A program made the position numbers and the translations under genes. From positions 1 to 45,370 of the forward strand of contig JAFMML010000024.1 in assembly GCA_017859745.1 (NCBI GenBank): a stretch of DNA of 45,370 nucleotides, given 5' to 3'. This document shows, piece by piece, positions 1-7,167 of this stretch; position 1 is the first letter of the stretch, and each line of letters opens with the position of its first letter. The DNA is from Planctomycetota bacterium. Its GTDB lineage: Bacteria > Planctomycetota > Phycisphaerae > Phycisphaerales > SM1A02. Below the pieces are notes generated by a model. The model was not told where the DNA came from, made no database searches, and worked only from the letters and a program-made list of their open reading frames with translations.

Positions 1-1
1 C

Positions 2-67
2 TTCGCACGCCGCCAGGAGATCGCCGTTCCCGCCACGGTGGAGTCGAACGTCCAGCCGCGCCGATGA
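2..67 (+). CDS. C-terminal end of an upstream gene (partial)
   Basis: One frame stays open from the window edge and ends at a TGA, giving 21 residues that finish in VESNVQPRR. The stop lies 7 nt before the start of the next gene, which suggests an operon. In division/cell-wall clusters the gene before ftsQ is often a Mur ligase or D-Ala-D-Ala ligase, but these residues are too few to identify it. That role is only context. Confidence 0.35.
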   Translation, partial: FARRQEIAVPATVESNVQPRR

Positions 68-74
68 CCGGTGG

Positions 75-1085
75 ATGCCGCGCCGTCCCTCCCGAAGACC
101 CTCCCCCCGCCGGGACCGTTCCACCGCCGCGTCCCGACTCGCCTTGCGACTCGCCTCGCTGATGGCGTGGATCGCCGACGGCGCCGCTCGCCTGCTCGAC
201 CGGATCGCCGGCAGGATCGCCACGACCTTCGACCGCCTCCTGCCCCCCGGGTCGGTGCGCCTCCGCCGCGCCGAGATCGCGGCGATGTCGCTCTTCGGGA
301 TCGCACTCGCGATCGGCCTGCTCTGGGGCGTGCCGACGCTGTCCCGACATGCCGACACGCTGTCTCGAGAGCGCGACACGCTCCCGTCGGGGCCGCAGGT
401 CGCCTTCGTGCAGGATCTGGCCTGGCTTCCCGTGGCCGAGCATGAGCGACTCGCCGCCACGGTCGCGGCCGAACTCGCGGGGCGCTCGGTGCTCGACCAT
501 GAGGCTCTCGCCTCCGCCGCCACGGCGCTGGCGGCGACCGGGTGGTTCGACGGGCCGCCGCGACTGCGTCGCGCGGCGCGCCACCTCGTCGAGATCGACG
601 CACCGTGGCGAATCGCCGCGGCCCTGGTCCGAGACGGCGGACACGACCACCTCGTCGACTCGTCCGGACATCGCCTTCCCCTCGCGTGGCCCGCCGGAAC
701 CGGACCACGCGATCTCGTCGTCGTCGAGGGACTCGCCGAAGGCGTCCCCGGACGACCGGGCGATCGCTGGCCCGGAGGCACCCTGCCCATCGTGCTTCGC
801 GTGCTTCCGGATCTCGCCGGCCACGAGTGGAGCGACCAGATCGCGGCGATCGACGCCTCGGCGGTCGCCGCGGGCGGCCCGATCGTCCTCGAGACCGCCC
901 GTGGCGGACGCCTGATCTGGGGCCGCCCCGATGCCGGCGCGGCCGAGGTGCCGGTGGCGACGCGGATCGCGTGGCTCGATGCCCTGCAGGCCGGGAACGG
1001 ATCGATCGATCCGCCGCCGGCTCGTCAGTTCGATCTCCGACTGGACTACCTCGCCACGGCCCCGCGGCGCATCGCCGTTCGCTGA
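75..1085 (+). CDS. single-pass membrane protein, FtsQ/POTRA-like
   Basis: This 336-residue protein has an Arg-rich cytoplasmic N-terminus, one membrane helix at about residues 68-89, and then an extracytoplasmic region. After the helix a segment with the helix-strand order of a POTRA domain (about 115-185) runs into a stretch where a strand with LVDSSGHRLPL resembles the FtsQ turn that leaves the POTRA domain. The C-terminal part ends in FDLRLDYLATAP, like the beta strand that closes FtsQ. FtsQ links early and late divisome proteins in the periplasm. Most planctomycetes have reduced division gene sets, so this may be an FtsQ relative or just a POTRA-like envelope protein. The ATG at 75 is used; a GTG at 71 is in another frame. 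The next gene starts 13 nt after its stop. The family call is tentative. Confidence 0.6.
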   Translation: MPRRPSRRPSPRRDRSTAASRLALRLASLMAWIADGAARLLDRIAGRIATTFDRLLPPGSVRLRRAEIAAMSLFGIALAIGLLWGVPTLSRHADTLSRERDTLPSGPQVAFVQDLAWLPVAEHERLAATVAAELAGRSVLDHEALASAATALAATGWFDGPPRLRRAARHLVEIDAPWRIAAALVRDGGHDHLVDSSGHRLPLAWPAGTGPRDLVVVEGLAEGVPGRPGDRWPGGTLPIVLRVLPDLAGHEWSDQIAAIDASAVAAGGPIVLETARGGRLIWGRPDAGAAEVPVATRIAWLDALQAGNGSIDPPPARQFDLRLDYLATAPRRIAVR

Positions 1086-1098
1086 GGACGCCCCCGTC

Positions 1099-1806
1099 AT
1101 GCCGAGCGCGCCCGCGACGCCCCCGGAGCCGCCACCGCGAGGCCTGCTGATCGCCTCCGCCGCTTGGGTGCTGCTGTCGCTGCTGGTGGCGTACGGCCTT
1201 CGTCCACCGGTGCTGCCGTTGGCAACCAGCTACGCGCCGGCGGCACGGATCGCACTGGTCGTCATGCTGGCCGGCGCGTTGATCGCCTGGCCGCTGCTTC
1301 GCCTGAGTCAGCGAACGCCGGCGCGTCCCGTTCATCGGACGCTGCTCGACGTGGTGGTGCTGGCGGGCGCGCTTCAGGTCACCCTCTGGCCGCTTCGTCT
1401 CGCCGCGGCATGGCCGATCGAGCGCACCGTCGCCGCGGACGTCTGGTTTCTCGGATGGCTGCTGGCGGCGGCGAGCGCGGTGATGCTCGGTGGCGTGCTG
1501 CGAAGCCACGCCGCGCGGACCCTGCTGATGGGCGTCTTGCTGATCGTGGCGGCGGGCCCGATCCTGCTGGCACCGTGGCTTGCAGACGCTCCGGGCGGAG
1601 AGGCCTTCACCGGAACGCCGCTGGCCTGGCTCTCGCCGTTCGGCGGCCTGGCCCGCCTCGCAGCGCCGGGACGCCTCGATCTGCTTCCGGACGAGCGAAC
1701 CGCCGCCTACGCGGCCGCGGTCGCAGGCCTGGGACTTTCGGTCGCCGCGGCGCTGCTCGCCGCAGCGATCCGGTCGCGGCGCTCGGCTTCGTCGACGGCG
1801 CCCTGA
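1099..1806 (+). CDS. six-helix integral membrane protein of unknown function
   Basis: The frame is open further upstream, but the ATG at 1099 sits just after the previous stop and gives a 235-residue protein that begins with a short Pro-rich cytoplasmic tail. Six hydrophobic segments are visible (about residues 15-33, 50-66, 80-99, 113-133, 137-157 and 203-222), separated by short loops with few charges. No catalytic or transport motif stands out. The 13-nt gap to the FtsQ-like gene suggests joint transcription. It ends with an Arg/Ser-rich tail, and a long imperfect hairpin follows the stop. I do not recognise the family; it could be the membrane subunit of an envelope complex. Confidence 0.7.
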   Translation: MPSAPATPPEPPPRGLLIASAAWVLLSLLVAYGLRPPVLPLATSYAPAARIALVVMLAGALIAWPLLRLSQRTPARPVHRTLLDVVVLAGALQVTLWPLRLAAAWPIERTVAADVWFLGWLLAAASAVMLGGVLRSHAARTLLMGVLLIVAAGPILLAPWLADAPGGEAFTGTPLAWLSPFGGLARLAAPGRLDLLPDERTAAYAAAVAGLGLSVAAALLAAAIRSRRSASSTAP

Positions 1807-2220
1807 CGGGGAGCCTCGATCCCCGATCGCGGCCCCGGGGGCCCAGGCGGGGTCGAGGCCCTTGAACCTGGCCGAGTCCTCCCGTCGCTGGGCGTTCGCC
1901 CCGGGGCCCGAGCGCACCCCGGCGGGGGCACGCGGGACGGTGGCAGAGGGGCATGGGGCATGGAACCCGGCCGCGATGCCCCGTATCCTGCACCGGAGTC
2001 CTCGGAGGACTTCCGCGAAGCGACTTCGATCCCGCCTCAAGCGGGATCGCTTGCTTCGCGGGTCGCGGCCCCGCCGCAATCAGACGCCTCCATCGAGCGG
2101 CGTCCTCACCCCATCGTTCCCCCGCGGTCCATCCGATCCGAGTCGTACCCGCTCCGCCGGCCCTCCGGCGTCCCCGGTTCGGACCGATCCCTGCGACCGC
2201 CATCCGCTGCGAGGCCACCC
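1807..2220 (+). other. 414-nt gap with structured leader before greA
   Basis: No convincing gene lies here: the frames that cross it have the composition of shadows. Besides the hairpin at 1813-1859 it holds two inverted repeats. AGTCCTC-G-GAGGACT lies at 1997-2011, and CGATCCCGC-CTCAA-GCGGGATCG at 2027-2049. They lie about 170-220 nt before the greA start and could belong to its 5' leader or be a terminator for the upstream operon. A weak hexamer pair for sigma-70 could not be chosen with confidence. Confidence 0.4.
1813..1859 (+). terminator. GC-rich hairpin after the membrane-protein gene
   Basis: GCCTCGAtCCCC (1813-1824) pairs with GGGGTCGAGGC (1849-1859), leaving one bulged T, and encloses a second pairing GGCCCC/GGGGCC. 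It begins 6 nt after the stop at 1806. There is no clear T tract, so it could stop transcription only weakly or protect the 3' end. Confidence 0.4.
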
Positions 2221-2688
2221 ATGGAGATCCTCACCCCCGAGGAGAAGAAGCGGCTCGAGACCACCCTTTCCGAACTCCGCGTCCGCGGGAAGGAGCTGAT
2301 CGAGCGCATTGCCGAAGCCCGGGCGCTCGGCGATCTGAAGGAGAACGCGGAGTACCACTCCGCCCGCGAGGATCAGGCCCAGAACAACGCGAGGATCAAG
2401 CAGCTCGAGGATCGACTCGCGGTCGCGCAGGTCGCCGACAACACCTCGCTGCCCGAGGACATGGTCTTCATCGGCGCGACCGTGAAGCTTCGGGAGGTCG
2501 ACACCGGCGACGAGGATCTCTATCGCATCGTCGGCGAGGCCACCGGGGACATGAGCGTCGACTACGTCGAGGTCACCGTGAACAGCCCGCTCGGCACCTC
2601 TCTGATGAAGTCCCGCGTCGGCGAGACCGTCCGAGTGGACCTGCCACGCGGCGAAGCGCGGTACCTGATCGTCGAGATCGTCGCCTGA
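2221..2688 (+). CDS. greA: transcription elongation factor GreA
   Basis: The 155-residue product is the usual GreA length. GreA binds the secondary channel of RNA polymerase and stimulates cleavage of backtracked RNA, freeing stalled complexes. The N-terminal coiled coil (about residues 1-75) carries the family signature GDLKENAEYHSAREDQ, whose acidic tip places Mg2+ in the polymerase active site. A C-terminal FKBP-like domain follows (about 80-155) with SPLGTSLMKSRVGETV and the terminal strand. The start at 2221 opens directly with MEILTPEEKKRLE, as in other GreA proteins. It is followed after 31 nt by the cardiolipin synthase gene. Confidence 0.96.
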   Translation: MEILTPEEKKRLETTLSELRVRGKELIERIAEARALGDLKENAEYHSAREDQAQNNARIKQLEDRLAVAQVADNTSLPEDMVFIGATVKLREVDTGDEDLYRIVGEATGDMSVDYVEVTVNSPLGTSLMKSRVGETVRVDLPRGEARYLIVEIVA

Positions 2689-2719
2689 CCTCGCGCCGTC
2701 GCGGGTCCCGGCCGTCACG

Positions 2720-4195
2720 ATGACCGAGCTCCTCGTCGAACATCTCGACCCCACAACCCTCGCGGTGCTGGTGGGCGAATACCTGCTCCGGGTGGTGATG
2801 GTGCTCTTCATCCTGATTCGCAGGAGCAGCCGCCCGTCGGTGGCGACGGGATGGATGGTGCTGGTGCTGGCCTTGCCGGTGGTCGGGACGATCCTCTACT
2901 TCTCTCTCGCCGAAACCCGTTTCGGCCGACGCCGGATCCGTCGCCATCGCAGCGTGCTCGCCCGGATCGACCGGCCCGAGTTCCACGAGTTCGCCGACGC
3001 GACGGTCCGTCGGCCCCGCCTGGGCCAGATCGAGCGCGAACTCTCGACGCTCGCCGAGCGGGTCTCCCACGGCGTGGTCTGCGGCGGCAATCGCATCGAT
3101 CTCACCCACGAGACCGAGGACACCATCGCGGCGATGATCGACGCGATCGACGGCGCCCGTTCCCACTGCCACGTCCTGTTCTACATCTGGCTCGACGACG
3201 CCACCGGCCGGCGCGTGGCCGAGGCGCTGCGCCGGGCCGCCGCGCGGGGCGTCGAATGCCGCGTCCTCGTCGACGCGGTCGGCTCGAAGGGATTCCTCGG
3301 CAGCGCCACCTGCCAAGGACTGCGCGACGCGGGCGTGCGGGTGGTCGCGGCGCTTCCGGTGAACCTGCTGCGGATGGTGTTCAGCCGCATCGATCTGCGG
3401 AACCACCGCAAGATCCTCGTCGTCGACGGTCTGATCGGGTTCACCGGCAGCCAGAACATCGCCGACGCCGCGTTCGCGCCCAAGGCGAGGTTCGCCCCGT
3501 GGGTCGACTGCATGGTCCGGATCGAAGGCCCGGCGGTGCGGGAGCTCCAGATGATCTTCGTGGTCGACTGGTGCCTCGACGCACCGGAGGAAGGTGCCGA
3601 CCTCGATCTCGACGCGATCCTCACCATCGAACCGCCCGCGCACCCCGACGGGGTTCCCGCCCAGGTGCTGGCGACCGGTCCGAACTACCAGGTCCATGCG
3701 GTCAGCCATCTGGTGCAGGGGCTCGTCCAGTCGGCCCACCACGAACTGGTCCTGACGACGCCCTACTTCGTGCCGGATCAGGCGACGCTGACCAACTTCA
3801 CCGTCACCGCCCGCCGCGGCATCGACGTGCATCTGGTGCTTCCGGCCCGCAACGACAGTCGCCTGGTGGGGCTCGCCAGTCGGAGCCTGTTCGGGCCGCT
3901 GCTCGACGCGGGCGTCTCGATCGAGGAGTACCACGGAGGCCTGCTGCACGCCAAGACCATCACCGTCGACGAGAGAATCGGCGTGGTCATGAGCGCCAAC
4001 CTCGACCTGCGAAGCTACGAACTCAACTTCGAGTGCGGGGTGCTGGTCTACGACGCCGACTTCGCCGGCCGGCTGCGCGACCTGCAGCGGCACTACCAGT
4101 CCAGATCGACCCCGGCCCGCTGCGATCGCGAGCGTCGATCGCTGCGCCTTCGCCTCGCCCAGGGCGCGGCGTCGATGCTGAGTCCGCTGCTCTGA
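2720..4195 (+). CDS. cls: cardiolipin synthase, two HKD (phospholipase D) motifs
   Basis: This 491-residue membrane enzyme joins two phosphatidylglycerol molecules into cardiolipin and glycerol. Two N-terminal membrane helices are visible (about residues 18-34 and 42-62), the second ending in YFSLAETRFGRRR, the usual layout of ClsA. Two phospholipase D repeats follow. The first has H229-x-K231-x4-D236 in the stretch HRKILVVDGLIGFTGSQN, and the second H410-x-K412-x4-D417 in HAKTITVDERIGVVMSANLD. Both catalytic motifs are complete, so activity is expected. The length matches the family. Its stop lies 13 nt from the stop of the convergent FG-GAP gene, and no clear hairpin fits between them. Confidence 0.93.
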   Translation: MTELLVEHLDPTTLAVLVGEYLLRVVMVLFILIRRSSRPSVATGWMVLVLALPVVGTILYFSLAETRFGRRRIRRHRSVLARIDRPEFHEFADATVRRPRLGQIERELSTLAERVSHGVVCGGNRIDLTHETEDTIAAMIDAIDGARSHCHVLFYIWLDDATGRRVAEALRRAAARGVECRVLVDAVGSKGFLGSATCQGLRDAGVRVVAALPVNLLRMVFSRIDLRNHRKILVVDGLIGFTGSQNIADAAFAPKARFAPWVDCMVRIEGPAVRELQMIFVVDWCLDAPEEGADLDLDAILTIEPPAHPDGVPAQVLATGPNYQVHAVSHLVQGLVQSAHHELVLTTPYFVPDQATLTNFTVTARRGIDVHLVLPARNDSRLVGLASRSLFGPLLDAGVSIEEYHGGLLHAKTITVDERIGVVMSANLDLRSYELNFECGVLVYDADFAGRLRDLQRHYQSRSTPARCDRERRSLRLRLAQGAASMLSPLL

Positions 4196-4208
4196 GTCCG
4201 CCGGTCCT

Positions 4209-5972
4209 TCAGTCGAGGCGTTCGATCTCGAGCACCTGCCCCGGTTGGACCGATGTCTCCCGCTGCTCGCGACCGTCGGGCCAGCGGACGAGGATCTCGA
4301 TCGGCTCCGGCGACGCCTCGAACCCGAAGTGGGCTTCCTGGACGGTGTTGGACTGGAACGGCCCACCCGACCAGATCCAGCGACGCTGCACCTGCCCGCC
4401 ACGCCGCCATTCGACGATGGATCCGCGGCCGTCGCGGTTGGCGACGCCAGGCCGGCGGTCCCGCAGTCGCACTCGAAGCCACCGATCGGCATCCGGTTCG
4501 GCGAGGTTCTCGATGATCCGAACCGGGCCGTTCAGCTCTCCGATGGCGACGTCGATGTCGCCATCCCCGTCGAGATCCGCGAACACCGCGGTGCGATCGA
4601 CCCGCGGCTCCATGGCCCACGGTCCCGCGTCGCCACGAAGTTCGAACCGGTCTCCGACCCGTTCGAAGAGCTGGGGCCGCTGTCGGTACGACGAGTCCAT
4701 GCCTTCGACCGTCGCCTGCGGATAGACGTGGCCGTTGACCACGAGCAGGTCCTCGTCGCCGTCGTGGTCGAAGTCGAAGAGGCCGGCCGCCCAACCGAGG
4801 GAGCTCCGGCTCGGCACGCCGAGGCCGTACGCGGCGGTGCGGTCGTCGAAGACTCGGCCGTCGAGATCGAGATGCAGGGTGTTGGTGTCGCTCGAGAAGT
4901 TGGTGGTGAACAGGTCCGGCAGGCCGTTGCCGTCGACGTCGCCGAGCGCGATCCCCATCGTGGCCTGCGACGTGCCTTCGAAGTTGACCGCGACCCCCGA
5001 GGCGAGCCCCCGCTCGACGAACCGCCATGGTCCCTCCTGAACGAAGAGGCGATTGGGTTGGCTGTCGTTGCCGACGTAGACGTCCGGCCGGCCGTCGCCG
5101 GAGAAGTCCGCCACCGCGAGGTTCAGGCCGAAGCCGGCTTCGACGGCGAAGCCCGCCTCGGCGGTGCGATCGCGAAAGGTTCCGTCCCCGAGGTTCTCGA
5201 ACACCCGATCCGCCGCAGGTGTGAATCCGCGGGGTCCTGCAAGCACGGGCATGCCCTTGAACCTCGCGTCCGCAGGCGGCGCCGTCGGATCGAACTCGAG
5301 GTAGTTGACCGAGTAGACGTCGAGATCGCCGTCGAGATCGAGATCCGCCAGCGCCACCGATGTCGTCCACGCCGGATCGTCGAGTCCGGTGGCCGCGGAG
5401 ACGTCCTCGAAGGTGCCGTCCTCGCGCTGCCGCAGCACCACATTGGGCCCGAAGCAGCCGATGTAGAGGTCCTCGAGGCCGTCGCCGTCGAGATCTCCGG
5501 CCGCGCCTCCGAAACTCCAGCGCCGATGGGCGATGCCACGCTCGGCGGTCGCGTCGCGGAAGCGAAGGCCGCCCTCGTTCAGGAACAGGCGTCCGCCCGG
5601 TCCTCGCTCGGGATCCTCGAGGGTCGCGCCGTTGGGCACGAAGAGGTCGACTCGGCCGTCGTCGTCGACGTCGGCAAGCACCAGACCGCCGCCCTTGACC
5701 TCGAGGATGCGTCGGCTCGGGGTCGACCCCGACGTCGTGGTCATCTCGATGCCGGAGACGGCGGTCGCATCCCGAAACCGAATCGACGGTCCCGCGTCCC
5801 CTTCCCCACGACTCGCCCGGCCCGAAGCGTCGCGTTCGCCCGACGCCGTGACGGGTGCGGCAGGCGATGAGCCGTCGTCGCCGCACCCGGCTCCGGTCGT
5901 CAGGACGCTCACGAAGAGCGCCGAGACGCCGATGACGCCGATGGCGCCGCAGATGTCGCTGGCATCGTTCAT
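4209..5972 (-). CDS. FG-GAP/VCBS repeat lipoprotein with ASPIC/UnbV C-terminal domain
   Basis: The start at 5972 gives 587 residues beginning with a hydrophobic segment that ends in TTGAGCGDDGSS, a likely lipoprotein signal. The body is a set of FG-GAP/VCBS repeats with Asp-rich calcium loops such as DVDDDGRVDL, DLDGDGLEDL, DFSGDGRPDV and DLDGDGDIDV, expected to form a beta propeller. The C-terminal ~90 residues (WLRVRLRDRRPGVANRDGRG through IEILVRWPDGREQ) match the ASPIC/UnbV domain that caps this CRTAC-like family. Its ATG overlaps the TGA of the upstream TPR gene (ATGA at 5969-5972), so the two are translationally coupled. The frame is open upstream to 6416, but that part lies inside the TPR gene. 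The ligand is unknown; a carbohydrate- or protein-binding surface role is an inference. Confidence 0.88.
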   Translation of the reverse strand: MNDASDICGAIGVIGVSALFVSVLTTGAGCGDDGSSPAAPVTASGERDASGRASRGEGDAGPSIRFRDATAVSGIEMTTTSGSTPSRRILEVKGGGLVLADVDDDGRVDLFVPNGATLEDPERGPGGRLFLNEGGLRFRDATAERGIAHRRWSFGGAAGDLDGDGLEDLYIGCFGPNVVLRQREDGTFEDVSAATGLDDPAWTTSVALADLDLDGDLDVYSVNYLEFDPTAPPADARFKGMPVLAGPRGFTPAADRVFENLGDGTFRDRTAEAGFAVEAGFGLNLAVADFSGDGRPDVYVGNDSQPNRLFVQEGPWRFVERGLASGVAVNFEGTSQATMGIALGDVDGNGLPDLFTTNFSSDTNTLHLDLDGRVFDDRTAAYGLGVPSRSSLGWAAGLFDFDHDGDEDLLVVNGHVYPQATVEGMDSSYRQRPQLFERVGDRFELRGDAGPWAMEPRVDRTAVFADLDGDGDIDVAIGELNGPVRIIENLAEPDADRWLRVRLRDRRPGVANRDGRGSIVEWRRGGQVQRRWIWSGGPFQSNTVQEAHFGFEASPEPIEILVRWPDGREQRETSVQPGQVLEIERLD

Positions 5973-6799
5973 GGGGATCCCCCCGATGCCGCGCCTTCGA
6001 GCGGCCGACCGATGCGCTCCAGCGCCAGTTCCCACTGGCGGGTGGCGAGCGCGGCTTCGGCGTCGCGACCGAGTCGGGCGTGGCCGCGGGCCAACTTGCT
6101 CCACGCCTCGTGGTGATCGGGCCACCGCGCGACGCAGCGCTGCCAGAGTTCGATCGCCTCCTCCACGCGATCCTCGCGGTACCGCAGGTCGCCGAGCCGC
6201 GCCTCGGCCTTGGCGACCTCGCGGGCGAGCGTCGGATCGTTCTCCTGTCGCCGAATCGCCTCCTCGAGCCATCGCTCCGCCTCCGGGCGATCGTCCGCGT
6301 CGAGCGCGATCAGGCCGATCGCGAAGGCGGAGTCGCCGTCGCCAGGCACCGCCTCGGCGTGGGCGAGAAAGTGGACGCGGGCCGCCTCCGGCTCCCCGAG
6401 GTAGTAGAGCGCCCAACCCAGAAAGTGCTCGGCGTGGATTCGTTCGGGGAACGTCTGCCTCGACGCAAGGACCGCTTCGTAGAGCACCCGGGCCTCGCCG
6501 TAGCGCTTCTGCTTGCCCACCGCCACGGCGAGAAAGAAGCGGGCCCGATCGGAATCGATCTGCTCCGCGAGCACCGTCCGGAGCGCGGCTTCGGCGAGAT
6601 CGAACCGCCCCTGCCTCATGAGGGCCCGCGCCGCATCGATCCGAAAGTCGTCCGGGGATGGCGTCGCGGGCTCTTCAACCCGCGTCGCCGCCCGAGGTTG
6701 AGGCTCCGCCGGGGGGGCGGAGCGGTCGCTGCAGGCCACCAGCAGGGTCAGCATGGAGGCAGCGAGGCCGCAGGGACCAGGCGAGCGTGTCGAGGGCAT
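5969..6799 (-). CDS. tetratricopeptide-repeat lipoprotein
   Basis: The chosen ATG at 6799 gives 276 residues with an N-terminal signal whose lipobox reads LLVAC, followed by a Pro-rich linker. At least five TPR-like helix pairs follow from about residue 50 to 265, for example QGRFDLAEAALRTVLAE, KRYGEARVLYEAVLA, GEPEAARVHFLAHAEAV and EDRVEEAIELWQRCVARWP. TPR arrays bind peptides or partner proteins. The stop overlaps the start of the ASPIC/UnbV gene by 4 nt. TPR plus ASPIC/FG-GAP pairs are common in planctomycetes and acidobacteria, which suggests that the two lipoproteins work as a complex on the outer face of a membrane. An earlier start at 6868 would add 23 non-signal-like residues and is rejected. 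Confidence 0.85.
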   Translation of the reverse strand: MPSTRSPGPCGLAASMLTLLVACSDRSAPPAEPQPRAATRVEEPATPSPDDFRIDAARALMRQGRFDLAEAALRTVLAEQIDSDRARFFLAVAVGKQKRYGEARVLYEAVLASRQTFPERIHAEHFLGWALYYLGEPEAARVHFLAHAEAVPGDGDSAFAIGLIALDADDRPEAERWLEEAIRRQENDPTLAREVAKAEARLGDLRYREDRVEEAIELWQRCVARWPDHHEAWSKLARGHARLGRDAEAALATRQWELALERIGRPLEGAASGGSP

Positions 6800-7167
6800 C
6801 GGACGAGGATACCCCGCGCGGCCGTCACCTCGGCCCGTGGGGAGAACCCTCGTCTGTTCGATAATCATTGAAACTTCCGGCGACCAGGTCCCGTAGCCAC
6901 CCTATTTTTGGGAGAGGTGTCTCGTCCGCAGCGACTCGCCGGGATCCGGTTCCCGGCACCGGTCATTCGAGCGCATGCTGAAGCCAGCATCCTGAATCCA
7001 GCAGACCAGCGTGCTGATGTCAGGGTGTTCCGTCGTCCGGTTCTTCACCAGCGGCATTCCCCGCCCCCCGGTCCGCTGGATTCTTCCCCGGGCCACCGCC
7101 CCGCCCCACCGTCCCCGCCGCCAAGTCCGACGCACCAGACACCGGATCCTTCGTGACGAATCACTCC
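6800..7167. other. 368-nt divergent intergenic region
   Basis: It lies between the TPR lipoprotein (minus) and the di-haem protein (plus) and must hold both promoters. It is less GC-rich than its neighbours near 6860-6910. ATGCTG-AAGC-CAGCAT at 6975-6990 is a 6-bp inverted repeat, and related pieces (CCAGCAT, CCAGCGTGCTGATG) follow up to 7019. A 77-residue minus-strand frame (6902-7135) crosses the region, but it has no recognisable protein character. Confidence 0.4.

Noticed and set aside
2573-4492. 639-residue minus-strand frame
   Set aside because: It covers the cardiolipin synthase gene, whose HKD motifs are intact on the plus strand; the minus reading shows no domain.
6902-7135. 77-residue minus-strand frame in the divergent gap
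   Set aside because: It has no signal, no motif, no ribosome site, and would block the promoter region of the TPR lipoprotein.
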